DNA from: Smithella sp. D17
Lineage (GTDB): Bacteria > Desulfobacterota > Syntrophia > Syntrophales > Smithellaceae
Assembly: GCA_000753945.1 (NCBI GenBank)
Contig: JQOA01000051.1
Coordinates: forward strand, 1 to 15,655
Reading direction: 5' to 3'
DNA: 15,655 nucleotides
Under the pieces are notes generated by a model. It ran no database searches. It was not told the origin of the DNA and saw only the letters and a list, made by a program, of their open reading frames with translations. A program made the translations under genes and the position numbers. Of the stretch, positions 4,371-11,475 are shown in pieces. Every line of letters begins with the position of its first letter. Positions within the stretch are counted from its first letter, which is position 1.

Positions 4371-6809
4371 TTATCCGTCAAGCTTTTCTTCAGAAATCCG
4401 CATACTGTAGAATGAACGATATACGAAAACCAAGGCGATGACAAAGAAGATAGCCGACAGAGCATACTTCAAATTGACGTTCGTCATAGTCACCGCAATT
4501 TCCGTTGCCAGCAATCCGAACAGGGTCGTGAACTTGATGACCGGGTTCAAGGAAACCGAAGAGGTGTCTTTGAAGGGGTCGCCGACGGTGTCGCCGACAA
4601 CGCTGGCTTCATGCAGCGGAGTGTTTTTCATCTTCAGATCGACTTCCACAATCTTCTTGCCGTTATCCCAGCAACCGCCGGCATTGGCCATGAACACCGC
4701 CTGGAACAGACCGAAGAAGGCGATACCGAACAGATAACCAATGAAGAAGTAGGGGTTAAAGAAGGCGAGCGCCAGACACATGAAGAAGATCACGATGAAA
4801 ATATTGATCATACCCTTTTGCGCATACTGAGTACAAATCTGAACGACCTTCTTGGAGTCTTCAATCGAAGCTTCCTTCTTGTCCAGTTTGATGTTCTTCT
4901 TAATGTACACAACGGCCTCATAAGAGCCGGTGACAACTGCCTGTATGGAAGCGCCGGTAAACCAGTAAATGACGCAACCGCCCAGAAGCAAGCCCACAAT
5001 GATATCCGGTTGGACCAGCGAAAGATTTTGAACAACATTGCCAAAGATACCTTCCAGCATAATGATGATACCAAACACCATGGTGGTGGCGCCGACAACG
5101 GCGGTGCCGATCAACACAGGCTTGGCTGTTGCTTTAAAGGTATTGCCCGCACCGTCGGCAGATTCCAGGAAGTGCTTGGCCAGTTCAAAGTCAGGTTCTT
5201 TCCCGTATTCTTTTTTCACAACGGCTTTTGCGTCGGGACGTGATTCAATCATCGACAGTTCGTAAATCGACTGAGCGTTGTCCGAAACAGGACCAAAACT
5301 GTCCACAGCGATGGTTATGGGGCCCATGCCCATGAAACCGAAAGCCACCAGACCGAAGGCAAACACCGGCGCCGCAAAGGTAAAGGCCGGAGGCATCAGA
5401 GCGGTGATAGATGAAACACCCGAGACCAGGTAAGCGACGTACATCAAACCCGCAATAACCAGGCCTAACCAGAAACCGGAGAAGTTACCGGCAACCAATC
5501 CCGAAAGAATGTTCAGGGAAGCACCGCCCTGTTTAGAAGCGTTCACAACTTCTTCGCAGTGACGGGAAGAGGTACTGGTGAATATCTTGGTGAATTCCGG
5601 AATCAATGCACCGGCGAGGTTTCCGCAACTGATGATGATGGACAGCGCCCACCACAGACTTGTATAGGGGGCAGCCAGATCGCCCAAGAGGTAATAACTG
5701 GCAACAAATGTTACGACGATGCACAGGATGGAGGTAATCCATACCAGATTGGTTAACGGATGTTCAAAGTTAAATTCTTTTTTCCCGGCGAAGGCGGCTT
5801 TGCTGATACCGTTATTGACGAAATAAGAAAGAAGAGCCGTCAGGATCATAAGGATTCTCATGGCGAAAATCCAGATAATCAATTTGCCGCCCATTACGGG
5901 GTTTTGGGCCAAAGCCAGTGCCAGGAAGGTAATCAGCGCGACACCGGTAACACCGTAAGTTTCAAAACCGTCCGCCGTGGGGCCAACGCTGTCACCCGCG
6001 TTGTCACCGGTACAGTCGGCGATAACACCGGGATTTTTGGGATCGTCTTCCGGAAGATGGAAAACGATTTTCATCAGGTCGGAACCGATATCGGCAATCT
6101 TCGTGAAGATACCGCCGCAGATACGCAGGGCGGAAGCGCCCAGGGATTCACCGATAGCAAAACCGACGAAGCAGGGACCGGCCAATTCCTTCGGAATGTA
6201 GGCCAGGATGATGAGCATGAAGAACAATTCGATGCTGACCAGCAGAAGGCCAACGCTCATACCGGAACGCAGACAGATGTTCACGATGTTTAAAGGCTCG
6301 CCACTCATGGAAGAAAAAGCGGCGCGGGAATTGGCGACGGTATTAATGCGAATTCCAAACCAGGCCACACCATAAGAACCCAGAATACCTACAATCGAGC
6401 AGATCAGAATGATGATAACATCTGATACAGCTTTTGACTGCAAAACACCAAAGTAATAGATCATACAAATGGCGATCAGAGCCCACAAAGCGATCAGGAA
6501 CTTGCCCTGCTGAAAAAGATAGGTCTTGCAGGTTTCCCAAATGGTCTGGGAAACATCCAGCATCGCCTTGTGCGCCGGCAGGTTCTTGGTTTGCACATAC
6601 TGCATCACACCGAAAGCCATACCGATCAGGCAGATAAACAATCCAACATTAAGGATTGTCATTCCCGACAGGGTTCCGCCCATAAATGTAACTTGGGCCA
6701 AATCCGGCAAATTGATGTCTGCCTCACCGGCAAATGCCGCGCCGGCCATGAGCAGAAACATCAAAGTGCTCAGTAAAAACGTACCGATACTTCTTGTCTT
6801 CTTAAACAT
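4371..6809 (-). CDS. hppA: Membrane-bound ion-translocating inorganic pyrophosphatase, divergent
   Basis: This 812-residue, roughly 16-helix membrane protein hydrolyses pyrophosphate and couples this to pumping H+ or Na+ out of the cytoplasm. The catalytic signatures are present: FTKIADIGSDLMK (about 235-247), PEDDPKNP (253-260), ADCTGDNAGDSV (264-275), DSFGPVSDNA (503-512), CWDNGKK (713-719) and GDTVGDPFKDT (739-749). The acidic metal and PPi ligands are kept, but the usual DVGADLVGKVE segment is altered and one residue shorter. GNTFKA (555-560) has Lys where potassium-dependent enzymes have Ala, which suggests a potassium-independent H+ pump. The family is usually 660-730 residues, so this one is long. 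AGGAGG precedes the ATG. It lies 25 nt after pth and ends the block before a strong terminator. Confidence 0.93.
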   Translation of the reverse strand: MFKKTRSIGTFLLSTLMFLLMAGAAFAGEADINLPDLAQVTFMGGTLSGMTILNVGLFICLIGMAFGVMQYVQTKNLPAHKAMLDVSQTIWETCKTYLFQQGKFLIALWALIAICMIYYFGVLQSKAVSDVIIILICSIVGILGSYGVAWFGIRINTVANSRAAFSSMSGEPLNIVNICLRSGMSVGLLLVSIELFFMLIILAYIPKELAGPCFVGFAIGESLGASALRICGGIFTKIADIGSDLMKIVFHLPEDDPKNPGVIADCTGDNAGDSVGPTADGFETYGVTGVALITFLALALAQNPVMGGKLIIWIFAMRILMILTALLSYFVNNGISKAAFAGKKEFNFEHPLTNLVWITSILCIVVTFVASYYLLGDLAAPYTSLWWALSIIISCGNLAGALIPEFTKIFTSTSSRHCEEVVNASKQGGASLNILSGLVAGNFSGFWLGLVIAGLMYVAYLVSGVSSITALMPPAFTFAAPVFAFGLVAFGFMGMGPITIAVDSFGPVSDNAQSIYELSMIESRPDAKAVVKKEYGKEPDFELAKHFLESADGAGNTFKATAKPVLIGTAVVGATTMVFGIIIMLEGIFGNVVQNLSLVQPDIIVGLLLGGCVIYWFTGASIQAVVTGSYEAVVYIKKNIKLDKKEASIEDSKKVVQICTQYAQKGMINIFIVIFFMCLALAFFNPYFFIGYLFGIAFFGLFQAVFMANAGGCWDNGKKIVEVDLKMKNTPLHEASVVGDTVGDPFKDTSSVSLNPVIKFTTLFGLLATEIAVTMTNVNLKYALSAIFFVIALVFVYRSFYSMRISEEKLDG

Positions 6810-6834
6810 TAACTATTCCTCCTTTTTAAATTAC

Positions 6835-7401
6835 TTATATTTTTACATGGTATTTAGCCATAGCTTGCTGCATACCTGATGTAACAATATCAGCAGCTGC
6901 TCGGGCAGCTAATTGAATAATTGATTCCAGCAACGCTGAATCTTCCGTTTCAAATTTCTCCAAAACATAACTTTCAACACGGGATTTATCGGCAGGTTTG
7001 CCTATACCCAGCCTTATCCTCATAAAATCACCGGATCCGAGGCATGTAGCGATAGATATCAAACCTTTATGACCGGCATTTCCGCCAGCAGTCTTGAGAC
7101 GAACCGTGCCAAAAGGCAAATCAAGATCATCGTGAATTACTATTAACTTATTCACATCCCCTTTAAAGTAGGCCAGTAGTCTTCTTACCGCATTACCACT
7201 TAAGTTCATGTATGTTTGAGGCATCGCCAAAATTACATTTTCCCCGGCAATTTTACCTCTATTCCAAAGAGCGTCAAAACTTTTATGTTTTAAATCTACT
7301 TCCCATCGAGTGGCCAGTTTTTCCAAAACCATAAAACCGATGTTATGCCTTGTAAGCTTATAGCGATTACCTGGATTTCCCAAACCAACTATCAAGTGCA
7401 A
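6835..7401 (-). CDS. pth: Peptidyl-tRNA hydrolase
   Basis: Pth cleaves peptidyl-tRNAs that drop off ribosomes, recycling tRNA in the cytoplasm. I place the start at the TTG at 7399-7401 (188 residues, MHLIVGLGNPG), because AAGGGAG lies 6 nt before it and the family always begins at this IVGLGNPG motif. The longer frame to 7461 adds an unrelated 20 residues. Family residues are present: Asn in GNPG, catalytic His in TRHNIGF, Asn in TYMNLSG, Asp in HDDLDL and Asn in GGNAGHKG. E. coli Pth is 194 residues, so the length is normal. It follows rplY by about 100 nt and precedes hppA by 25 nt; the rplY-pth pairing is common in bacteria. Confidence 0.95.
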   Translation of the reverse strand: MHLIVGLGNPGNRYKLTRHNIGFMVLEKLATRWEVDLKHKSFDALWNRGKIAGENVILAMPQTYMNLSGNAVRRLLAYFKGDVNKLIVIHDDLDLPFGTVRLKTAGGNAGHKGLISIATCLGSGDFMRIRLGIGKPADKSRVESYVLEKFETEDSALLESIIQLAARAAADIVTSGMQQAMAKYHVKI

Positions 7402-7499
7402 GGCCTGCTCCCTTTCATTGCTGCGCCAAAAAAATATTTTCGTTAAATTCAAAGGAAGCACATTCCATTATCCAAATACTACAGTTATCTATAAAAGAG

Positions 7500-8213
7500 T
7501 TATTTCCCCTTTTCCTTTTCTTTTTCTGCCGGAGCTGCTTTCCCCTTTTCTGCCGGAGCTGCAGTACCTGCTGCTGCCGTGGTTTCACCTTCAACTGCCG
7601 CGGCTCCTTCCTCAGTTGCAGCTTCTTCTTTTGCAGCCTCCTTGACAACTTTAACTATCTGAACTGCGGCCACTGCACTATCAGGACGATCCAAAATGGT
7701 TATTCCTTCGCCAATCTTCAAATCTCTGATTTTTATAGAATCACCGATATCGAGATTGGTTACATCTACGTCAATATGATCAGGAAGATTCAATGGCAGG
7801 CAAGAGACTTTTACTTCACGTCTTATATGCTGCAATTCACCTCCATTTTCCACACCAATAGCCTTACCGACAAATCGCAAGGATACTTCCAGGCTAATCT
7901 TGCGTTTTATATCTACTTCATAAAAATCAGCATGGTAAAATTTGCCCGTCAAAGGTTGAACCTGCAACTCTTTAATCAATGACAGTTTTTCTATCTTTTT
8001 AACGCTGCCATCATCAATTATCAGTTTTATAAACGCGTGGTCTTTTTTATCTTTGTGTAGTTTAATCAGTTCATCATTCTTTACCGCCAGCAAAATATTT
8101 TCGGCGGAACGTCCATAAAAAACCGCTGGGACAAACCCATTTTGCCGCAAACGGCGAGCCGGTCCTTTCTTTTGTTCTTTACGGACTTGAGCCGCTAAAT
8201 CTGTTACCTCCAT
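7500..8213 (-). CDS. rplY: 50S ribosomal protein bL25, long CTC form
   Basis: bL25 binds 5S rRNA in the large ribosomal subunit. This is the longer CTC/TL5 type, 237 residues. Residues about 1-92 form the RNA-binding L25 domain (KGPARRLRQNGFVPAVFYGR, QVQPLTGKFYHADFYEVD). Residues about 95-187 form the beta-barrel C-terminal domain (VKVSCLPLNLPDHIDVDVTN, GITILDRPDSAVAAV). The last 45 or so residues are a low-complexity Ala/Glu/Lys tail (AAPAEKGKAAPAEKEKEKGK) that is probably disordered. GGAGG stands 5 nt before the ATG, and only 9 nt separate it from the prs stop, so the two are co-transcribed. CTC proteins were named as general stress proteins in Bacillus. Confidence 0.96.
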   Translation of the reverse strand: MEVTDLAAQVRKEQKKGPARRLRQNGFVPAVFYGRSAENILLAVKNDELIKLHKDKKDHAFIKLIIDDGSVKKIEKLSLIKELQVQPLTGKFYHADFYEVDIKRKISLEVSLRFVGKAIGVENGGELQHIRREVKVSCLPLNLPDHIDVDVTNLDIGDSIKIRDLKIGEGITILDRPDSAVAAVQIVKVVKEAAKEEAATEEGAAAVEGETTAAAGTAAPAEKGKAAPAEKEKEKGK

Positions 8214-8222
8214 TTGTTCCTC

Positions 8223-9164
8223 CTATATAAATAATGAGCTTACGGAATCGTTATAATAAATGCGGCGTACGGCTTCACTTAAAATACCGGATACCGATAA
8301 TACTTTTATTTTTTCACTTTTTTTAGCCCGGTCGCTAAGCGGTATAGTATCGGTCACAAGAACTTCTTTAATGTCGGATTTTTCAATTCGATCCAGCGCC
8401 GGTCCGGATAAAACAGGGTGTGTACAGCAAACGGAAACTTCCAAAGCGCCTGCTGCTTTCATGGCACTCGAGGCCTGAACTACCGTGCCGGCTGTATCAA
8501 TCATATCATCAAGAATAATTACTCTTTTGCCCTGAACATTGCCGATAATATTCATCACCTCGGCTTCGTTGGGGCCCTCTCTTCTTTTATCAATGATAGC
8601 AAGGCTTGCTCCCAGCTTTTTTCCGAAAGATCTGGCACGCTCCACACCGCCGGTATCCGGAGAAACAACAACCGTGTTGTCCATATAATTTTTTTTCATA
8701 TAGTCCAGCAATACAGGCTTGGCGAAAAGATTATCCACGGGAATATTGAAAAAACCCTGAATCTGACCGGCATGCAAATCCATAGATAAAAGACGATTGG
8801 CGCCAGCGGTTGTAATTAAATCCGCCACCAATTTTGCCGTAATAGGAGCGCGGGGAGCAACTTTCCGGTCCTGTCTGGCATATCCATAATAAGGAACAAC
8901 CGCTGTAATCCTGTCCGCTGACGCTCTTTTCATTGCGTCAATCATAATGAGCAATTCCATCAAAGTTACATTTACAGGAGGACAAGTGGACTGGATGATA
9001 AAAACATCCATACCTCTTACATTTTCATTAATTTCAACGCGTGTTTCCCCATCGCTGAAAGTAGTTACATTAGCTTTTCCGAGATGAAATCCTAATTTAT
9101 CACAAATTTTTTCAGCCAGCTCGATATTTGCATTTCCGGAAAAAACCCTAATTTTTTCTAACAT
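8223..9164 (-). CDS. prs: Ribose-phosphate pyrophosphokinase (PRPP synthetase)
   Basis: Prs makes 5-phosphoribosyl 1-diphosphate from ribose 5-phosphate and ATP, feeding purine, pyrimidine, His, Trp and NAD synthesis. The 313 residues match the usual class I length. Visible signatures are FSDGETRVEINENVRG (about 36-51), the ATP-binding stretch ARQDRKVAPRAPITAK (96-111), DLHAGQIQGFF (129-139), VSPDTGGVERAR (167-178), the flexible-loop DKRREG (192-197) and the PRPP-binding loop VIILDDMIDTAGTV (216-229). A GGAG lies 11 nt before the ATG, a little far. It sits between tRNA-Gln and rplY, a familiar order in deltaproteobacteria. No defects are seen. Confidence 0.97.
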   Translation of the reverse strand: MLEKIRVFSGNANIELAEKICDKLGFHLGKANVTTFSDGETRVEINENVRGMDVFIIQSTCPPVNVTLMELLIMIDAMKRASADRITAVVPYYGYARQDRKVAPRAPITAKLVADLITTAGANRLLSMDLHAGQIQGFFNIPVDNLFAKPVLLDYMKKNYMDNTVVVSPDTGGVERARSFGKKLGASLAIIDKRREGPNEAEVMNIIGNVQGKRVIILDDMIDTAGTVVQASSAMKAAGALEVSVCCTHPVLSGPALDRIEKSDIKEVLVTDTIPLSDRAKKSEKIKVLSVSGILSEAVRRIYYNDSVSSLFI

Positions 9165-9189
9165 TTAAAATAAGTCTCCGCAATTTTAC

Positions 9190-9264
9190 TGGCTGGGGCG
9201 GGAGGATTCGAACCTCCGAATGCAGGAACCAAAATCCTGTGTCTTACCGCTTGACGACGCCCCA
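9190..9264 (-). tRNA. tRNA-Gln (anticodon TTG)
   Basis: The minus strand folds as a 75-nt cloverleaf. The acceptor is TGGGGCG paired with CGCCCCA, with discriminator G and an encoded CCA end. The anticodon stem CAGGA/TCCTG encloses TTTTGGT with anticodon TTG (reads CAA and, by wobble, CAG). The T arm GGAGG/CCTCC carries TTCGAAT. It lies between ispE and prs, 25 nt from the prs start and 56 nt from the ispE stop, so it is probably processed out of the operon transcript. Confidence 0.96.
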
Positions 9265-9320
9265 ATTTACTTGTTTGAATGAAGGGTATCGCTTACAATC
9301 TTAGGCGGAAGATGAAACAA

Positions 9321-10160
9321 TTACAAAGACTTGGCAAGAAAGAGCAGATATTGATCGGATAATTCTTTCTCTATAACTTCCAGGGCTTGTTTTGCCTCTT
9401 TTCCATTCCTAAATATACCAAAGACTGTTGGTCCGCTACCCGACATCAATGCGCCAAGCGCACCGTGCCTGAGCAACATTTTCTTTAAGTCAGCCAATTC
9501 CGGGTAAATCTGCAACGAAACTGACTCCAAGTCATTATGCAATACATGAACTATGTCGCTCAGATCCAAAATTCGCGGAATGCTATAATTATTTTTCCCC
9601 CTTGTCAATCTTAAATTGAGGTTTTCATAAACCATTTTTGTAGAAAGCTCGAGAGGGGGTTTAACGAGGATAATGTCCAATTTTGGCAGATTTCGTAAGT
9701 GTTTGAGTTTGTCACCTATTCCTGAAGCTAAGGCCTCGTTTCCAAAGATAAAAAATGGAACATCCGCCCCTATTTTCGCTCCAATTTTGATGAGTTCATT
9801 TTTTTTTAGCTTAAAAGAACATATTTTATTTAAAGCCATTAATGTGGTCGCGGCATCGGAGCTTCCTCCGCCCAGACCAGCGGTCACAGGTATTTTTTTA
9901 TGAAGAGTAATCTCCATTCCACCGGAGTATTTACAGTAATCAAAGATGGCTTTGGCGGCACGAACCACCAGATTTTCATTGTTCGCCGGTAAATTCATTC
10001 CGGAGCAATGAAGAACAACGCCCTTCGGACGAGGAGAGAAAATCAACTCATCACAAAGGGCGACCTTCTGCATCAGAGAAAATATATTGTGATAACCATC
10101 GGCGCGTTTATTTAATACCCGCAGGAAAATATTTATTTTCGCCGGTGCAATCCAGTGCAT
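9321..10160 (-). CDS. ispE: 4-diphosphocytidyl-2-C-methyl-D-erythritol kinase
   Basis: IspE phosphorylates CDP-methylerythritol in the non-mevalonate (MEP) route to isoprenoids. It is a GHMP-family kinase of 279 residues, the usual size. The N-terminal APAKINIFLRV carries the conserved Lys8. The phosphate-binding loop is PVTAGLGGGSSDAA (91-104), the catalytic Asp is in GADVPFF (Asp133), and the C-terminal GHMP motif is ALMSGSGPTVFGIF. Its ATG begins one base after the TGA of the DUF1844 gene (TGA-A-ATG), so translation is coupled. tRNA-Gln and prs follow. The gene appears intact. Confidence 0.96.
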   Translation of the reverse strand: MHWIAPAKINIFLRVLNKRADGYHNIFSLMQKVALCDELIFSPRPKGVVLHCSGMNLPANNENLVVRAAKAIFDYCKYSGGMEITLHKKIPVTAGLGGGSSDAATTLMALNKICSFKLKKNELIKIGAKIGADVPFFIFGNEALASGIGDKLKHLRNLPKLDIILVKPPLELSTKMVYENLNLRLTRGKNNYSIPRILDLSDIVHVLHNDLESVSLQIYPELADLKKMLLRHGALGALMSGSGPTVFGIFRNGKEAKQALEVIEKELSDQYLLFLAKSL

Positions 10161-10161
10161 T

Positions 10162-10569
10162 TCAAACCTTTTCTTTAACGTAGCGCATCTTCAGTTCGTA
10201 GAGAACTCCCTGAATTAACTTTCCCTCATTCTCGTCAAGATTTCCTTTGGTTTTTTCGTTGATCATATCCAGAATATCAATAGTTTGTTTTGCCGCCGGC
10301 AAGTTTTTTTCTGTCTTTCCCCCTTCATGCTCAGGGAAATCTCCAAAATGAAAAAGAACCGTAGTGCTCAGAGACAAGACAAAATTAGTAAAGGTAACCT
10401 GTGGATAATCGTGTTCCTGTTTTCGCTCATTTGGCGAAGCTTCCCTGATTTTAGACTTCTCTTCGGCAGCGGCAGAGACTTTCTCTTCTTGCGGACGCTC
10501 TTTGCCTGATTCATCAAAAATACGTTTATCCTTCACTACAAATCCCGATTCTTTCTTTTCTTCTTCCAT
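10162..10569 (-). CDS. DUF1844 family protein
   Basis: This 135-residue protein has a charged, probably disordered N-terminal half (about 1-55, rich in Glu and Lys). A conserved domain of about 80 residues follows (TFTNFVLSLSTTVLFHFGDF, AAKQTIDILDMINEKTKGNLD, ENEGKLIQGVLYELKMRYV), which I recognise as DUF1844. The domain is frequent in deltaproteobacteria and some Acidobacteria. Its function is unknown; the domain itself looks helical and soluble. An AAGGAG precedes the ATG. It is tightly joined to ispE (one base gap) and lies 39 nt after htpX. Co-transcription with ispE is the only hint to its role. Confidence 0.85.
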   Translation of the reverse strand: MEEEKKESGFVVKDKRIFDESGKERPQEEKVSAAAEEKSKIREASPNERKQEHDYPQVTFTNFVLSLSTTVLFHFGDFPEHEGGKTEKNLPAAKQTIDILDMINEKTKGNLDENEGKLIQGVLYELKMRYVKEKV

Positions 10570-10608
10570 ATAATTTTTCTCCTTGCCGCTGTGCGGAAAA
10601 TTTATTTT

Positions 10609-11457
10609 CTAATATGGTTTCATGCTTCTTAGACGGGCAACTCTTTCCTCCATCGGAGGGTGCGTACTGAAAAGATTCATCAGCGATTTTCCCGTCAGCG
10701 GATTGACAATAAACATATGCGCCGTTGACGGATTGGCATCCATCGGAATAACCTGTGAAGCTCTGGAAAGTTTTTCCAGAGCGGAAGCCAGTCCATAAGG
10801 ATTTTTCGTGATATTCGCGCCGCTGGCATCAGCCAGATATTCGCGGGAGCGGGAAATGGCCATTTGTATAACGGTTGCGGCCAAAGGAGCAAAAATAGCC
10901 ATGGCTATCAAACCTATTATTCCACCGTGATCATCATCATCGCTGCGGCCGCCGCCGAATATGGCCGCCCACTGAGCCATAGTGGCCAGCATTCCAATAG
11001 CTCCCGCTATGGTAGCGGCAATCGAAGAAATGAGCATGTCGCCATTTTTTATGTGCGAAAGTTCATGGGCAATTACGCCTTCCAGTTCTTCTTTATTCAA
11101 AATCCGCATTATTCCTTCGGTCACGGCAACAACCGCGTGTTCTGCGTTGCGTCCGGTTGCAAAGGCATTGGCTGTTTCACCGGGAACAATATAAACCCGC
11201 GGCATCGGCAAGTTGGCTTTTAAAGCCAGGTTGCGAACAATGCTGTAAAGATCAGGAGCCACGCTTTCGGAAACTTCCTGTGCCTTATACATTTTTAAAA
11301 CGATTTTATCGGAAAACCAGTAACTGCCGAAATTCAAAATTAAAGCAAAAATGAAAGCGATATAAACGCCTCCCCTTCCGCCGATAAGGCCGCCGATAAA
11401 CATCAATAATCCTGTTAACGCTCCCAGTAAAAGAACGGTTTTTATCGAATTACCCAC
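10609..11457 (-). CDS. htpX: Membrane zinc metalloprotease HtpX
   Basis: HtpX is a heat-shock-linked inner-membrane protease that degrades misfolded membrane proteins alongside FtsH. The 282-residue protein has two N-terminal membrane helices (about 7-27 and 31-49) and the zinc-binding HELSH at 131-135. A further hydrophobic hairpin lies at about 142-200, and the third zinc ligand Glu is in SREYLADASG (about 206). The C-terminal STHPPMEERVARLR is typical. Between the hydrophobic segments is a short Asp-rich loop (RSDDDDHGG). The start is GTG at 11457 with GGAGG 7 nt upstream. It follows clpB by 18 nt, which makes a protein quality-control pair next to rpoH. Confidence 0.95.
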   Translation of the reverse strand: MGNSIKTVLLLGALTGLLMFIGGLIGGRGGVYIAFIFALILNFGSYWFSDKIVLKMYKAQEVSESVAPDLYSIVRNLALKANLPMPRVYIVPGETANAFATGRNAEHAVVAVTEGIMRILNKEELEGVIAHELSHIKNGDMLISSIAATIAGAIGMLATMAQWAAIFGGGRSDDDDHGGIIGLIAMAIFAPLAATVIQMAISRSREYLADASGANITKNPYGLASALEKLSRASQVIPMDANPSTAHMFIVNPLTGKSLMNLFSTHPPMEERVARLRSMKPY

Positions 11458-11475
11458 TATATTTCCTCCATTATT

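Noticed and set aside
4611..5243. Long plus-strand frames opposite the pyrophosphatase gene
   Set aside because: Antisense shadows of a gene with full family signatures on the minus strand; their translations are His/Asn/Gln-rich nonsense.
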